From NCBI GenBank assembly GCA_004138175.2, contig RYFE02000011.1, positions 87,696 to 151,695 on the forward strand: DNA of 64,000 nt. The letters are read 5' to 3'. Below the pieces are notes generated by a model. It searched no databases and was not told the origin of the DNA. It saw only the letters and a list, made by a program, of their open reading frames with translations. This document shows positions 25,408-35,079 of this stretch, in pieces. Made by a program: the position numbers and the translations under genes. Every line of letters starts with the position of its first letter. The first letter of the stretch is position 1. This stretch comes from Chloroflexales bacterium ZM16-3 (GTDB lineage Bacteria; Chloroflexota; Chloroflexia; Chloroflexales; Chloroflexaceae).

Positions 25408-27897
25408 ATGCTCGCCCGCACGGCCCTGCGCGCCGCCCAGATTGGCCTCGCCATCCTAGTGGCGGCATACCTGCTCTCCTTCGCCGACCACGCCCGCCAG
25501 CTGCTCGGCTTCACCCACCCGCTCGACTACGGCGAGGGGCCGCTGCTGGCCCAGGTGGATCAGCTGCGGACGGGCACGCCGATCTGGCGTCTCTACGCCG
25601 ACCCCTCGGCCCCGCCCTACCTGATCGTCAACTACCCGCCGCTCTACCTGCTGCTCTGCGCCGGGCTCGCCGCGCTCACCGGCTCGGCCCTGCTCGCCGG
25701 TCGGCTGATCTCGCTGCTCTCAGCCCTCGCCGCCACGGCGGCAATCGCCGCACTGGCAGGGAACCACAATCAATGTGGTAAAAAGATTTTCGGGGAGGGA
25801 CAAGCCCTCCCCGAGCCCCTCCCATCGAACACTCGTGGCTATCGGCTATTCCCCCTGCTCTTCCTCACCATCCCGATCGTGCGCGAGTGGGCCGCCCTGA
25901 TGCGCGTCGACATGCTCGGGGTGGCCCTCGGCCTGTGGGGGCTGGTGGCCCTGGGCAGGCCGGGCGGGCGGCGACGGCCGCTGCTCGCTGGGCTGCTCAT
26001 GCTCGCCAGCCTCTTCACCAAGCCCTCGCTGCTCGCCGCCCCCGCCGCCGCCGGTCTCTGGCTGCTCTGGGATCTGCTGCGGGCGCAACGGGGCGAGCGT
26101 GGGCCACATCTGCGCAACCTGATCGCCCTCGGCGGCACCCTGGCACTCGGCGGCGGGCTGCTCTTCGGCCTGCTCCAGTGGGCCAGCGGCGGATGGTTCG
26201 CCCTGCATGTGGTGGCAGCCAACGCCAACCGCTGGGACGCCGGGCTGGCCCAGGGGTTCTGGGAGGCCCAGATCCGCCTGCGCTGGCCCCTGGCCGCCGC
26301 CGCCCTGCTGGCCCTTGTCGCCGCGATCATACACCGGGGCGAACACCATGTCCCCCTCGCCCCCGCGCTGATCTACACCCTCGCCGGCGCCCTCACCGCC
26401 GCCGGGGTCGGCAAGGTGGGTGCCTACAGCAACTACTTCCTGGAACTGTACGCCGGCCTGGTCTGGATTGTGGGGGTTGGGGGTTGGGGGTTGGGGGTTG
26501 GGGGTGCGGCGGAGCGCCAACCCCCAACCCCCAACCCCCAACTCCCGATCACCCTGCTCCTCATCCTCTCCCTGATCTACTACCCGCCCCTGTGGGACAC
26601 AACATGGCCGAGGGTGGCCGGCCTGCTCACGCCCAGCCCGCCTCGGATGGCCATCGGGGGCTACGGGCTCTGGGCCGACGCCGCCCGCGAGCGCGACCTG
26701 CTGGCCGCATTCGGTCGGGTGGACACCGCCCTGGAGCGCGAGGCCCGCGCCGCTGGCCCGGTGATCTTCGCCGATATGCCCGGCGTCGCCGCCGCCGCCG
26801 GGGTCGTGTCGCGCGCCCAGGTCTTCGAGTACCGCCAGCTGCTCGACCAGGGGCTGGCCGACCAGTCGGCCATGCTGGCTGATCTGGCCGCCGGTGAGCC
26901 GCCCCTGGCGGTGATCGACTACCTGGGCAACTGGCTCACCCCCGAGATGATCGCGATCCTGCGCCACCGCTACGCCCAGGACGGATCGCTGGGCACCTTC
27001 GACCTCTATCGGCCGGTGGACGCCGGGCCACCGCAGGTGATCGCCCCCCCGACGGGGCTGGGCGGCGGTCTGGAGCTGAGCGCTTACGCTCTGGCCGCCC
27101 CCGTCAGCGCGAGCTACGAGCCGGGCGAACTGCTGACCCTGGCCCTTAGCTGGCGACACATCGGTGACGCGCCGGGCGACATAACCGTCACCGTGCGCCT
27201 CACGACGCCGGACGGCGCACCGCTGCTAGAGAGCGAGCTGCCCCTGATCTACGGCGCGCTCCCGCCGGATCACTGGCCCGAGGGTGCCGCCGTCCAGCAC
27301 CTCCAGACCCTGGCCCTGCCCGATGAGCTGCCGCCGGGGCGCTACGGGCTGGCCGTGGAGCTGCGCGCCGGGGGCGAGTCGCTCGGGCCGCGCTATCGGC
27401 TGGCCGAGATCGATGTGCGCGGCGCGGGCGGGCGCACCTTTGAGGAGACCGGCCGCTTCGTCCCGGCGCCGATCATGCGCGCCTGGGCCGAGATGGGCGC
27501 GCTGGAGCGCGTGGGGCTGCCGCTCACCCCGGCGGTGCCCTTCGCCTGGGGGCAGCTCCAGTGCTTCGAGATCGCCTGCCTGGAACTACGCGATGGCGCG
27601 GTGACGCCCCGCCCGCTGGGCGCACAGCTCTACCTGATCGAGACAAACCGCAGCGAGAGCTGCCCCGATGGCGCGCTAGAGAGCGGGGTCTGCGCGGGGT
27701 TCGCCGATCTCGCCGGGCGCTACGGCGTGAGCCTGGGGCCGCCGGTGAGCGGCGAGCTGCTGCGCAACGGCTGGCTGGCCCAGTGGACAGAGGGCGCGCG
27801 CCTGGAGCGCTGGCCCGACACGGGCGAGCAAGGGCTAGGCCGCCTCGGCGAAGAGAGCCTGCGCCTGCCGCCGGGGGGCAGCTACCGCTGGCCGTAG
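25408..27897 (+). CDS. GT39/ArnT-like membrane glycosyltransferase with extracytoplasmic C-terminus
   Basis: 829 residues. The N-terminal half is a polytopic GT-C fold. The first loop DYGEGPLLAQVDQL and the following NYPPLYLLL suit the acidic catalytic loop of dolichyl/polyprenyl-phosphate-sugar transferases (GT39, ArnT-like). The C-terminal 350 residues are soluble, with a beta-rich segment and an LGFP-like tail (VGLPLTPAVPFAWGQLQCFE). Two in-frame repeat insertions occur: residues about 120-145, carrying a CGGGGAGGG hairpin, and about 355-380, carrying TTGGGGG heptamers read as [12 protein letters not shown] next to a membrane segment. The start ATG 25408 follows CGGA weakly. The sugar donor and acceptor are unknown. 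Confidence 0.75.
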   Translation: MLARTALRAAQIGLAILVAAYLLSFADHARQLLGFTHPLDYGEGPLLAQVDQLRTGTPIWRLYADPSAPPYLIVNYPPLYLLLCAGLAALTGSALLAGRLISLLSALAATAAIAALAGNHNQCGKKIFGEGQALPEPLPSNTRGYRLFPLLFLTIPIVREWAALMRVDMLGVALGLWGLVALGRPGGRRRPLLAGLLMLASLFTKPSLLAAPAAAGLWLLWDLLRAQRGERGPHLRNLIALGGTLALGGGLLFGLLQWASGGWFALHVVAANANRWDAGLAQGFWEAQIRLRWPLAAAALLALVAAIIHRGEHHVPLAPALIYTLAGALTAAGVGKVGAYSNYFLELYAGLVWIVGVGGWGLGVGGAAERQPPTPNPQLPITLLLILSLIYYPPLWDTTWPRVAGLLTPSPPRMAIGGYGLWADAARERDLLAAFGRVDTALEREARAAGPVIFADMPGVAAAAGVVSRAQVFEYRQLLDQGLADQSAMLADLAAGEPPLAVIDYLGNWLTPEMIAILRHRYAQDGSLGTFDLYRPVDAGPPQVIAPPTGLGGGLELSAYALAAPVSASYEPGELLTLALSWRHIGDAPGDITVTVRLTTPDGAPLLESELPLIYGALPPDHWPEGAAVQHLQTLALPDELPPGRYGLAVELRAGGESLGPRYRLAEIDVRGAGGRTFEETGRFVPAPIMRAWAEMGALERVGLPLTPAVPFAWGQLQCFEIACLELRDGAVTPRPLGAQLYLIETNRSESCPDGALESGVCAGFADLAGRYGVSLGPPVSGELLRNGWLAQWTEGARLERWPDTGEQGLGRLGEESLRLPPGGSYRWP
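25787..25820. repeat. GGGGAGGG hairpin inside the glycosyltransferase gene
   Basis: A 9-bp stem (25791-25799 with 25805-25813) within an AT-richer island that reads through in frame (NHNQCGKKIFGEGQALPEP). It resembles the intergenic AGGGAGG hairpins at 27.9, 56.5 and 61.2 kb. Confidence 0.6.
26468..26546. repeat. TTGGGGG heptamer inverted array inside the glycosyltransferase gene
   Basis: Direct TTGGGGG units (26476-26505) and inverted CCCCCAA units (26519-26543) around a short centre. In frame they encode [11 protein letters not shown] and PPTPNPQLP. Confidence 0.88.
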
Positions 27898-27900
27898 AAA

Positions 27901-27941
27901 GGAGGGTTTTAGGGAGGACGTTGTCCTCCCTAAAACCCTCC
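27901..27941. terminator. Bidirectional terminator-like hairpin between convergent genes
   Basis: Perfect 19-bp stem (27901-27919 with 27923-27941) and GTT loop, between the glycosyltransferase stop and the stop codon of the convergent hybrid kinase gene. A central TTTT/AAAA lies inside the stem rather than a trailing T-run. Confidence 0.6.
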
Positions 27942-29962
27942 TACTCCGCCACGGGCAGCCGAATGCGGAACGTCGTCCCCTGGCCCAGCTCGGAGCGCAC
28001 CGCCATCTCGCCGTGGTGCTGCTCGACAATGCTGTGGCTCAGGGCCAGGCTTAATCCCGTGCCCTTGATCCGCGTCGTGTAGAAGGGCTCAAAGATCTTC
28101 GGCAGATCCTGCGATGGAATGCCCGCCCCGGTGTCGCCGATCTCCACCACCACCGACGGGCCAGTCACCGGCTCGGACATACGCCCGCCCGCCACCACCG
28201 TGAACGTCTCCCCGTCGGCCTCGCCCCCATCTGTGGCCATATACGCCCGCACCCGCAGGGTGCCGCCCTCGGGCATGGCCTCGATCGCGTTGAAGATCAA
28301 GCTCAGGCAGACCTGCTTGATATGGCCGCTCACCGCCAAAACTGGCGACAGAGCTGGCTCAACCTCGCGGATCAGCTCGACGCTGTGCTCATGGAGCTGG
28401 TTCGCCGTCAGCGTCAGCACCGCGTCGAGGATATCGCCCATATCGGCGGGCCGCATGCCCTCGCGGGTCGGGCGGTAGAAGTCGAGGATGCGCTGCACAA
28501 TACTGATCAGCCGATCCAGCTCCTCGCGGGTCATCTCCAGGTAGCGCTGGCGTTTCTCGTTGGGGAGATCCCGGCTGAGCAGCAGATGCACCGAGTTATG
28601 AATCGCCTGAAGCGGGTTGTTAATCTCATGGGCCATCGAGGCGGAGAGGCGGCCAAGCGCGGCCAGCTTCTCTGTCTGGAGCAGCTGACGGGTGATCCGC
28701 TGCCGCTCACTGATATCGCGAGCGATCACCAGCAGCAGGTGCTGGCCAGCGTAGGGCACCATGCTAACGCTCACCGCCACCTGGGTCGGCTGGGCGTCGC
28801 GCGTCTGAAGCACCGTCTCAATCTCCTGAGAATCGCCGGGGCCGTGGCCGTTCGAGGCACCGCTATGCGCAGACTGAGCGAGGCTGCCGACATCGGGCAG
28901 CAGGTCGACCGGGCGCAGCGCCAGGATCTCGTCCCGGCGGTAGCCGCTGAGCTGCTCAAGAGCCAGGTTCGCCTCCAGGATGGTGCGCCCGCTCGCATCA
29001 AGCAGCAGCACCGAGTCATTCGCGTGCTGGAGCAGGGCGCGGTAGCGCTCCTCCGAGTGGGCCACCTCGCTATAGAGCCGGGCGTTAGTGATCGCCGTGG
29101 CCGCCTGACCGGCGAGCAACAGCAGCATATCCTGGTCGGCCGCGCTGAAGGACGCCTTTGAGCGCACCTTGGCCGCGTTCAGCACCCCAAGCACCTGGTC
29201 GCCGGCCATCACTGGCACCGCCAGCGACGATGTCATTTGATCTTCAAAGAACACCCCGCGGATATCCGCGTTGGGCGGGGTGACCTCGCCGCCGGCATCG
29301 ATGCTGAGCGGGGTGCGGTTCGAGGCGACCCACCAGGCCAGGCCGTGCGACGCCTGCACCCGGTGGCCGACCGTCACGCCAGAGGGCAGCCCGGAGCAGG
29401 CGACGATCCGCAGGCTCTCGGCATTGTCCTCTAGGAGCATCAGCGAGGCCCGGTCGGCCGCCAGCTCGCTGCGCACCGTCTCGATAATCAGATCCTGGAG
29501 CCGAGGCAGGTCGAGCTCGGCGTAGAGGCGCTGGCTCACCTGGAGCAGCGGGCGCAGGGCGGCGACACGATCACGAGCGCGCGTATCGCGGCGCTTCGCC
29601 ACAACCTCGCGGGCCACATCACGCAGCTCGCCAGGGGAGAAGGGCTTCAAGAGCAGCCCCTCGACGCCAAAGCGAATCACCCGCGCAAGCTGCGCAGCCG
29701 TTACGGCATCGCTCAGCAGCAGCACCGGCAGACTCGCATCCTCGGCGCGGATCTGCGCGAGCAACGGCGGATCGCCACTCTCAGGCACAACGACATCCAG
29801 CAGCACAAGGTCAAACGATGTCTCGCGGAGGAGATCCAGGGCAGATTGATCGGCCATCGTCGGCACAACATCAAAGCCGACGCTGCGCAGCGTCTGAGCG
29901 CAAATGTCGCGCGTGCCCTGATCGTCATTGATTACCAGGACTCGGCCAGCTTGCTCTGTCAT
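27941..29962 (-). CDS. Cytoplasmic hybrid sensor histidine kinase, REC-GAF-PAS-HisKA-ATPase
   Basis: 673 residues with no membrane segment. An N-terminal receiver domain has the phospho-Asp in LVLLDVVVPES near residue 55 and the Lys in LLKPFSPGEL. A GAF domain follows (about 145-310), then PAS (315-425, YRALLQHANDSVLLLDASG). HisKA has the His in MAHEINNPLQAIH near 441, and the ATPase domain has FNAIEAMPEGG, GDTGAGIPSQDLPKIFEPFY and TGLSLALS. The receiver-first order suggests the kinase is itself controlled by another phosphodonor. Its own output partner is not adjacent. Start ATG 29960-29962. Confidence 0.93.
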   Translation of the reverse strand: MTEQAGRVLVINDDQGTRDICAQTLRSVGFDVVPTMADQSALDLLRETSFDLVLLDVVVPESGDPPLLAQIRAEDASLPVLLLSDAVTAAQLARVIRFGVEGLLLKPFSPGELRDVAREVVAKRRDTRARDRVAALRPLLQVSQRLYAELDLPRLQDLIIETVRSELAADRASLMLLEDNAESLRIVACSGLPSGVTVGHRVQASHGLAWWVASNRTPLSIDAGGEVTPPNADIRGVFFEDQMTSSLAVPVMAGDQVLGVLNAAKVRSKASFSAADQDMLLLLAGQAATAITNARLYSEVAHSEERYRALLQHANDSVLLLDASGRTILEANLALEQLSGYRRDEILALRPVDLLPDVGSLAQSAHSGASNGHGPGDSQEIETVLQTRDAQPTQVAVSVSMVPYAGQHLLLVIARDISERQRITRQLLQTEKLAALGRLSASMAHEINNPLQAIHNSVHLLLSRDLPNEKRQRYLEMTREELDRLISIVQRILDFYRPTREGMRPADMGDILDAVLTLTANQLHEHSVELIREVEPALSPVLAVSGHIKQVCLSLIFNAIEAMPEGGTLRVRAYMATDGGEADGETFTVVAGGRMSEPVTGPSVVVEIGDTGAGIPSQDLPKIFEPFYTTRIKGTGLSLALSHSIVEQHHGEMAVRSELGQGTTFRIRLPVAE

Positions 29963-30033
29963 AGGCTATAGATCGTGTGGGCGTGCGGCGGCCCGACCGG
30001 CATGAGGCGACATCGCCTCAGTCTAGGCATCGC

Positions 30034-30645
30034 TCACAGATGAAATCGACGCTCCAACTCCACCCAGACATCCTCAGGAGTCACGCCCTGGTTTTCCAGC
30101 AGCACCAAGCTGTGGTAGATCAGGTCGGCCATCTCGTAGGTCAGCTCCGCAGGCGAGCCGTTCTTGGCCCCAATGATCACCTCGGCGGCCTCCTCGCCGA
30201 TCTTCTTGCCGATCCGGTCAACCCCGCCACGGAGCAGCTTCGCCGTGTACGAGCTCTCGTCCTGCTGCGCGCCGCGCTGGTGGATGAGGTCGGCCAGGCG
30301 AGCGACGATGCTGCCGGGGACGGCGGGCGCGGCCAGCGGTGTGTCGGACAGATCGCGGAAGAAGCAGCTGCGCTCGCCGGTGTGGCAGGTCGGCCCGGCC
30401 GGCTCCGCCAGCACCAGCAGCGCATCGCCATCACAATCCTCGCGGATGGCGACCAGGCTCAGCGTATTCCCGCTGGTAGCACCCTTCTGCCAGATCTCGC
30501 TGCGCGAGCGGCTCCAGAACGTCACCAGCCCGCTCTCGTGGGTGAGGCGCAGGGCCTCCTCGTTCATATACCCGAGCATCAGCACCTCGCCGCTGCGGGC
30601 GTGCTGCACAATCGCCGGGATCAGGCCGTTGTCATCGTATTTCAT
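30034..30645 (-). CDS. hisIE: Bifunctional phosphoribosyl-AMP cyclohydrolase / phosphoribosyl-ATP pyrophosphatase
   Basis: 203 residues catalysing steps 2 and 3 of histidine synthesis. The HisI half (1-110) has [29 protein letters not shown] and the zinc/Mg residues in DCDGDALL and [12 protein letters not shown]. The HisE half (115-203) has the helical [19 protein letters not shown] and [14 protein letters not shown]. Start ATG 30643-30645; a longer frame runs through a hairpin. It lies downstream of purH on the same strand, a sensible pairing because histidine synthesis releases AICAR, the PurH substrate. Cytoplasmic. Confidence 0.95.
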   Translation of the reverse strand: MKYDDNGLIPAIVQHARSGEVLMLGYMNEEALRLTHESGLVTFWSRSRSEIWQKGATSGNTLSLVAIREDCDGDALLVLAEPAGPTCHTGERSCFFRDLSDTPLAAPAVPGSIVARLADLIHQRGAQQDESSYTAKLLRGGVDRIGKKIGEEAAEVIIGAKNGSPAELTYEMADLIYHSLVLLENQGVTPEDVWVELERRFHL

Positions 30646-30651
30646 CGGTGG

Positions 30652-30758
30652 GGGTGTGGGGGCGGCTTCGCCGCCCCCACGATATCTGTGTTGTTGGGTT
30701 TGGCCAGCGAAGCTGGCCAAACCCAACAACACGCTGGTCTGGGGCTCCGCCCCAGCCT
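30652..30758. repeat. Modular hairpin cluster between hisIE and purH
   Basis: Three hairpins in a row: GTGGGGGCGGC-TTC-GCCGCCCCCAC near 30655-30680, a perfect 21-bp stem with GAA loop (30688-30708 with 30712-30732), and CTGGGGC-TCC-GCCCCAG near 30739-30756. Same modular style as those near 0.85, 32.4 and 42.1 kb. Confidence 0.8.
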
Positions 30759-30760
30759 AT

Positions 30761-32278
30761 TTAATGTCGGAAGTGCCGCCGCCCAGTGAAGACCATCGCC
30801 GCGCCAGCCGCGTCGGCCGCAGCGATCACATCAGCGTCGCGCACCGAGCCGCCGGGCTGGATGATCGCCGTCGCCCCCACGGCGAATGCCGCCTCAACCC
30901 CGTCGGCGAAGGGGAAGAGCGCGTCGGAGGCAACCACCGAGCCAGCCAGCGAGAGGCCGGCATTCTGCGCCTTCCAGACAGCCAGGCGCGAGCTATCGAC
31001 CCGGCTCATCTGGCCAGCGCCGACGCCCAAGGTGCGGTCGGCACCAGCGTAGACGATGGCGTTCGACTTGACGTGCTTCACCACGCGCCAGGCGAAGCGC
31101 AGAGCCTGCCACTCCTCCTCGCTGGGGGTGCGCTTCGTCACCACGCGGGCCTCCTCATCGGACAGAGACGCGCGGTCGGCGATCTGGGCCAGGATACCGC
31201 CAGGGACGCTGCGCAGGGTCAGCTCACCAGCCCGCGTGACCGGGCGCAGCGACTTGAGCAAGCGGCGGTTCTTCTTCTTACGCAGCAACTCCAGGGCTTC
31301 GGGGGCGAAGTCGGGGGCGATCACAATCTCAGAGAATATCTCGTCGATGGCGCGGGCCAGATCCAGATCGATGACCCTGTTGGCGGCGATGATCCCGCCG
31401 AATGGTGCCTCGCGGTCGGTGGCGAAGGCCCGCTCCCAGGCATCGAGCAGGCTAGCCCCGGTGCCAACGCCGCAGGGATTGGTGTGCTTGATGATCGCCA
31501 CAGTGGCCGGACCATCGGACGGGAACTCTTCGATCAGCTCCTGTGCCGCCCCGGTGTCGAGGATGTTGTTGTAAGAAAGCTCCTTGCCGTGGAGCTGCTC
31601 AAACAGGCTGTGGAAGTCGCCATAGAGCGCGGCGGGCTGGTGCGGGTTCTCGCCGTAGCGCAGGGGCTGGGCCTGCGGCCAGCCCAGCGGCAGCGTCTGC
31701 GGCAGCGGCTCCTCGCTCAGGTAGCCAGCGATCGCCGCATCGTAGGCCGCAGTGTGGGCGAAGGTCTTGGCAGCCAGACGGCGGCGCAGCGTGACAGGGA
31801 GATCACCAGAGCGCAGGCCATCCAGCACCTCGGCGTAGTCGGCCGGGTCGACCAGCGGCACAACATGGTGATAGTTCTTACCAGCGGCGCGCAGCAGCGC
31901 CACCCCGCCGATATCGATCTGCTCGATCGCCTGCTCCAGAGTTGTCTCGGGACGAGCGACCGTCTCCTGGAAGGGGTAGAGGTTCACCACCAAGATATCG
32001 ATCGGCGACAGGCCGTGCTCAGCGAGCTGGGCCATATGGGCCGACAGGTCGCGGCGGGCCAGCAGGCCAGCGTGGATGGCAGGGTGAAGCGTCTTCACCC
32101 GACCGTCGAGGATCTCGGGGAATCCGGTGACATCGCTGACGGCGAGGGAATCGATCCCGGCCTCGGACAGGATGCGCTTCGTATTGCCAGTCGAGACGAT
32201 CTCGACGCCGAGGGCGGCCAGATCGCGGGCCAGATCGACGACGCCGGCCTTATTGTAGACACTAATCAGTGCGCGCAC
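30761..32278 (-). CDS. purH: Bifunctional AICAR formyltransferase / IMP cyclohydrolase
   Basis: 505 residues, the normal PurH size, catalysing the last two steps of IMP synthesis. The N-terminal MGS-like cyclohydrolase domain has [32 protein letters not shown] and [18 protein letters not shown]. The transformylase domain has [35 protein letters not shown] and the final [17 protein letters not shown] choose the GTG start at 32276-32278 because AGGGGGG lies just upstream and the homologous N-terminus begins there; the frame extends to 32521 through repeats only. Confidence 0.95.
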   Translation of the reverse strand: MRALISVYNKAGVVDLARDLAALGVEIVSTGNTKRILSEAGIDSLAVSDVTGFPEILDGRVKTLHPAIHAGLLARRDLSAHMAQLAEHGLSPIDILVVNLYPFQETVARPETTLEQAIEQIDIGGVALLRAAGKNYHHVVPLVDPADYAEVLDGLRSGDLPVTLRRRLAAKTFAHTAAYDAAIAGYLSEEPLPQTLPLGWPQAQPLRYGENPHQPAALYGDFHSLFEQLHGKELSYNNILDTGAAQELIEEFPSDGPATVAIIKHTNPCGVGTGASLLDAWERAFATDREAPFGGIIAANRVIDLDLARAIDEIFSEIVIAPDFAPEALELLRKKKNRRLLKSLRPVTRAGELTLRSVPGGILAQIADRASLSDEEARVVTKRTPSEEEWQALRFAWRVVKHVKSNAIVYAGADRTLGVGAGQMSRVDSSRLAVWKAQNAGLSLAGSVVASDALFPFADGVEAAFAVGATAIIQPGGSVRDADVIAAADAAGAAMVFTGRRHFRH

Positions 32279-32397
32279 GAGAGCCCCCCTACGCAGAACA
32301 GCAGAAGACCCCACCCCATGGCGACGGGCAGGGTCGCAGCGGGCGTATTGTACCACACCTCGCAGGAATGGTTGTGTCGCTGGCGACTGAGCGCAGG

Positions 32398-32516
32398 GCT
32401 GTTGCAACGTCCTGGGGCGAAGCCTCAAACCCTGCTTTTGTTGGGATTTTGGCGGCTTCGCCGCCAAAATCCCAACAAAAAATCTTTGGAGGTGGCTTCG
32501 CCACCTCCAAACCCCC
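32398..32516. repeat. Modular hairpin cluster upstream of purH
   Basis: GGCTGTTGCAACGTC (also the end sequence of the 14.7-kb element) leads into a perfect 21-bp stem with TTC loop (32436-32456 with 32460-32480) and an 11-bp stem with TTC loop (32486-32510). The order and flanks (CCTGC-TTTTGTTGG, then AAATCTTTGGAGG...CCAAACCCCCGCC) closely parallel the cluster at 42.1 kb, while the central stem differs. Confidence 0.82.
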
Positions 32517-32550
32517 GCCAAGCGGCGACCCGCCCCCGGAGGGCAGCATG

Positions 32551-33351
32551 CTAGCCAAGCACCTCGTGCATACGGGCGCGCAGCTCATCGGCGGCGTGGC
32601 TGGCCCGGTCAGCGCCCACGAGGCGCGTAGCGCCCACCTGGAAGTACTCGACTACCGCGAGCATCTGGTCGCTGGTGGCATTGCTCGTATCAAAGACACC
32701 CGCCCGCTTATATGCCTCATGGAGAGCAGCTGCCGCGTTCGTGCCAAGCAGGCCCGAGGCGATACGCTCAAACTCAGGGGCGAGCGCCTCGCCGGGGGCC
32801 ATCTCGCGGTTCTCGATCAGGCCGCTCTGGAGCAGCTGGGCGATAATCTCGCAGGTACGAAGCTCGCCAAGGCCACTGCGCTGGGCGATCTGGCCGATCG
32901 TATTCTTCCCATTGACCATAGTGAGGATGCGCCACTCCTCAGCCTCAAGGTTGATCTCGCTATTGCCAGTGGCCGGGTTCGGCACCAGGCGCGGCACCAG
33001 GGTGAGCGAGGGGACGTTCTCGTGGATCTGCGCCCACTCGTCCTGGCGCATGATCCCCTCCATGATGATCACCTCATTGCTGACCGTGATCGTGGGCTGG
33101 GAGAGGGTGCGGTCATCGTGGAACTGGAAGGGGCCGGAGGAGAGGGTGAAGAAGGTGTAGACTGCGTCGAGGGGCGCGTGGCCGGCCATCTCGGCACCGA
33201 CGATCTTACCGTCGCGGAAGTAGAGCCAGCCATCAAAGTGCTGGCCGCCACGCAGACCCTGGATAGACACCCCGCCCGTCTTCTTGCTCAGGTCGACGAG
33301 CTGGATGATATCCGTCAGCGGAAACTCGCTCAGATCACCTTCAAGGGCCAT
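32551..33351 (-). CDS. DUF4388 (PatA-N-like) domain protein
   Basis: 266 residues. The N-terminus MALEGDLSEFPLTDIIQLVDLSKKTG and DGWLYFRDGKIVGAEM are typical of DUF4388/PATAN domains, found in regulators of motility and differentiation. Residues about 135-195 look like a winged-helix-type region (INLEAEEWRILTMVNGKNTI, QIAQRSGLGELRTCEII). The C-terminus is helical. It is followed upstream by MglA and two roadblock proteins on the same strand, so an adaptor or effector role in a small-GTPase polarity pathway is likely. Start ATG 33349-33351; the upstream extension is repeat DNA. Confidence 0.82.
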   Translation of the reverse strand: MALEGDLSEFPLTDIIQLVDLSKKTGGVSIQGLRGGQHFDGWLYFRDGKIVGAEMAGHAPLDAVYTFFTLSSGPFQFHDDRTLSQPTITVSNEVIIMEGIMRQDEWAQIHENVPSLTLVPRLVPNPATGNSEINLEAEEWRILTMVNGKNTIGQIAQRSGLGELRTCEIIAQLLQSGLIENREMAPGEALAPEFERIASGLLGTNAAAALHEAYKRAGVFDTSNATSDQMLAVVEYFQVGATRLVGADRASHAADELRARMHEVLG

Positions 33352-33360
33352 AGTCTCACC

Positions 33361-33433
33361 GTAGGCAACAGGGAGATGACAACAGGCAACGGCCCGCAAC
33401 AGGGACATCGAACCGGTTGCCCGTTGCCTGCTA
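33361..33433. repeat. GGCAACA-type degenerate inverted repeat
   Basis: GTAGGCAACAG, CAACAGGCAACGG and CCGCAACAGG direct units face GGTTGCCCGTTGCCTGCTAC. This is a degenerate member of the heptamer inverted arrays, between the mglA stop and the DUF4388 start. Confidence 0.6.
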
Positions 33434-33437
33434 CCTC

Positions 33438-34025
33438 CTAAAGCTTGCTAATCACCACACGGCTGATGGCGCGCAGCGTCTCGAAGACGCCAGGCCCCTT
33501 TGTGGCCACCGCCTCGATCCGCGGCCAGTTCATCTTCGTGACCCCGAGGAAGTGATCCATCGTCTGCACCGAGGCGACCACATCCTTCGGCAGGTCGCGC
33601 TTATTATACTGGAGCACAATCGGGAACTCGGCGAACTTCTTATTTTGCCGGGTGATATTCTGCGCCAGCTCACGCAGGCTGTTCACATTCTCCTGCATCT
33701 TGTTCTTGTTCGAGTCTGCGACAAAGACGACCCCATCGGCACCGTTCAGCACCGCCACACGGGTGCGCTCATAGAGCACCTGGCCGGGCACCGTATAGAG
33801 ATGGAATCGGGTCTGGAAGCCCCGAACCTTGCCGAGATCAAGGGGGAGAAAGTCGAAGAACAGCGTGCGTTCCGTCTCCGTCGCGATCGAGAGCAGATCA
33901 CCTTTTACGTCTTTGGGCACCTGGCTATGGATGTACTGCAGGTTCGTCGTCTTGCCACACATGCCGGGGCCATAGTAGACGATCTTGCAGTGGATCTCAC
34001 GCGCCGCAACATTGATCAGAGCCAT
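33438..34025 (-). CDS. mglA: MglA-type small Ras-like GTPase
   Basis: 195 residues. The P-loop is GPGMCGKTTN. The switch II motif is TVPGQVLYERTR, the MglA-specific form in place of DxxG. The guanine specificity motif is NKRD, with the rest of the G-domain intact. MglA switches cell polarity and drives gliding or pilus-based motility, and is turned off by roadblock partners (MglB). Two roadblock genes lie directly upstream on the same strand, making a canonical pathway set; filamentous Chloroflexia glide. Start ATG 34023-34025 with AGAGG upstream. Confidence 0.93.
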   Translation of the reverse strand: MALINVAAREIHCKIVYYGPGMCGKTTNLQYIHSQVPKDVKGDLLSIATETERTLFFDFLPLDLGKVRGFQTRFHLYTVPGQVLYERTRVAVLNGADGVVFVADSNKNKMQENVNSLRELAQNITRQNKKFAEFPIVLQYNKRDLPKDVVASVQTMDHFLGVTKMNWPRIEAVATKGPGVFETLRAISRVVISKL

Positions 34026-34143
34026 AGGTCCTCTCGCATGCCTGCCTATACGAAAGCGTTCAGTGGCCAGCGCTCAACACGCTAGGTCCCTGAGTGTCCG
34101 GATGCGCCACTGGCGCACGGCGAGACGGCTGACGCCTGACATC

Positions 34144-34638
34144 TTAGTCGCGGAAAAGCAGATCGATCGTATCTTCCATCGAGGTGCGGAACGACGAGCC
34201 AAGAACCTCATCGCGAGCCTTGTGCTGCTGGCGCACCCGGTCGAGCACAGAGGCCAGTTCATCGGTAGCCTTCTTCGTCAGCACCTTGACGAGGCCGATA
34301 TGTGTGCCCTTGTTGAAGATAATGCACAGGATCCACTGCTCTTCGATCATCGCGATGAAGATATTTTCGCGGACGCCCTGCTGAAACGAGGCGCGGAAGT
34401 CGCGCTCACGCAGGAGCTTTGCGACCTCTCGCGAGGACGCGAAGACACCGGCGATCAGCGCGCCGAGGGCGGTAATATCCTGACGATCGCCATCACCCTT
34501 CGAGGAGATAACCTGGCCGCTTTTATCGAGCAGAAGGGCGTAGTCGCTCCCCGTATCTTCTACGAGTCGACCGAGGCACTCCTCAATCTGGTTAATCTCT
34601 TCGGTGGGAACAATGATGCTTGTCAGCTGTGGATCCAT
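34144..34638 (-). CDS. Roadblock/LC7 domain protein (MglB-like) 1
   Basis: 164 residues with a roadblock/LC7 fold: INQIEECLGRLVEDTGSDYA, LLLDKSGQVISSKGDGDRQD, ITALGALIAGVFASSREVAK and the later HIGLVKVLTKKATDEL. Members act as GTPase-activating or scaffold partners of MglA-like GTPases. The C-terminus has about 30 extra residues. ATG 34636-34638 with AAGGTAGG upstream; an in-frame TTG precedes it. A TGCTATAAT promoter lies 57 bp upstream, so this gene may start its own transcript into mglA. Confidence 0.87.
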   Translation of the reverse strand: MDPQLTSIIVPTEEINQIEECLGRLVEDTGSDYALLLDKSGQVISSKGDGDRQDITALGALIAGVFASSREVAKLLRERDFRASFQQGVRENIFIAMIEEQWILCIIFNKGTHIGLVKVLTKKATDELASVLDRVRQQHKARDEVLGSSFRTSMEDTIDLLFRD

Positions 34639-34694
34639 CAATACCTACCTTACACGTGATCAGCTCGGGGAGCCTGCGGCCGCACGCTGTGTGG

Positions 34695-34703
34695 ATTATA
34701 GCA
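34695..34703 (-). promoter_or_regulatory. Extended -10 promoter (TGCTATAAT) before the roadblock/mglA genes
   Basis: Perfect extended -10 on the minus strand, 57 bp before the ATG at 34638. I see no convincing -35. Confidence 0.6.
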
Positions 34704-34713
34704 TATAGAAGGA

Positions 34714-35079
34714 TCAGATCTCTCGCAGAGCCTCGCCCATATCGTCACGATGTTTGGCGACCAGGAAGCGCACATAGCCAAGATCATCGCGGGAGTCCGC
34801 CAGCAGCAGCAGCATGGCATCGTCGCTAATCGGCTCAATGAGCACCAGGCCATGTTCATACTCTACCATTGTCTGCATCGCGCCGCCCTTATCGATCTCG
34901 CGGCCGAGCGACTCGGCCATGGCCAGGCTGTTCGATGCGACCGCGCAGATGGCATCGACATCAACGCCATCACGCGCCGTGCTCTCGATCAGCAGCCCGT
35001 CTGTCGCCACAATCGCCGCCAGATCAACACTCTCGATAGCGCGGAAGCGGCCCAGCAGATCGCGTAGCTTGATGCTCAT
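34714..35079 (-). CDS. Roadblock/LC7 domain protein 2
   Basis: 121 residues, a minimal single roadblock domain: LLGRFRAIESVDLAAIVATD, GLLIESTARDGVDVDAICAV, YEHGLVLIEPISDDAMLLLL. It is divergent from the neighbouring roadblock protein, so the pair could form heterodimers with distinct GTPase contacts. ATG 35077-35079 is preceded by AAGGAG at ten bases; an earlier in-frame ATG at 35112 lacks a site. Part of the mglA gene set. Confidence 0.87.
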   Translation of the reverse strand: MSIKLRDLLGRFRAIESVDLAAIVATDGLLIESTARDGVDVDAICAVASNSLAMAESLGREIDKGGAMQTMVEYEHGLVLIEPISDDAMLLLLADSRDDLGYVRFLVAKHRDDMGEALREI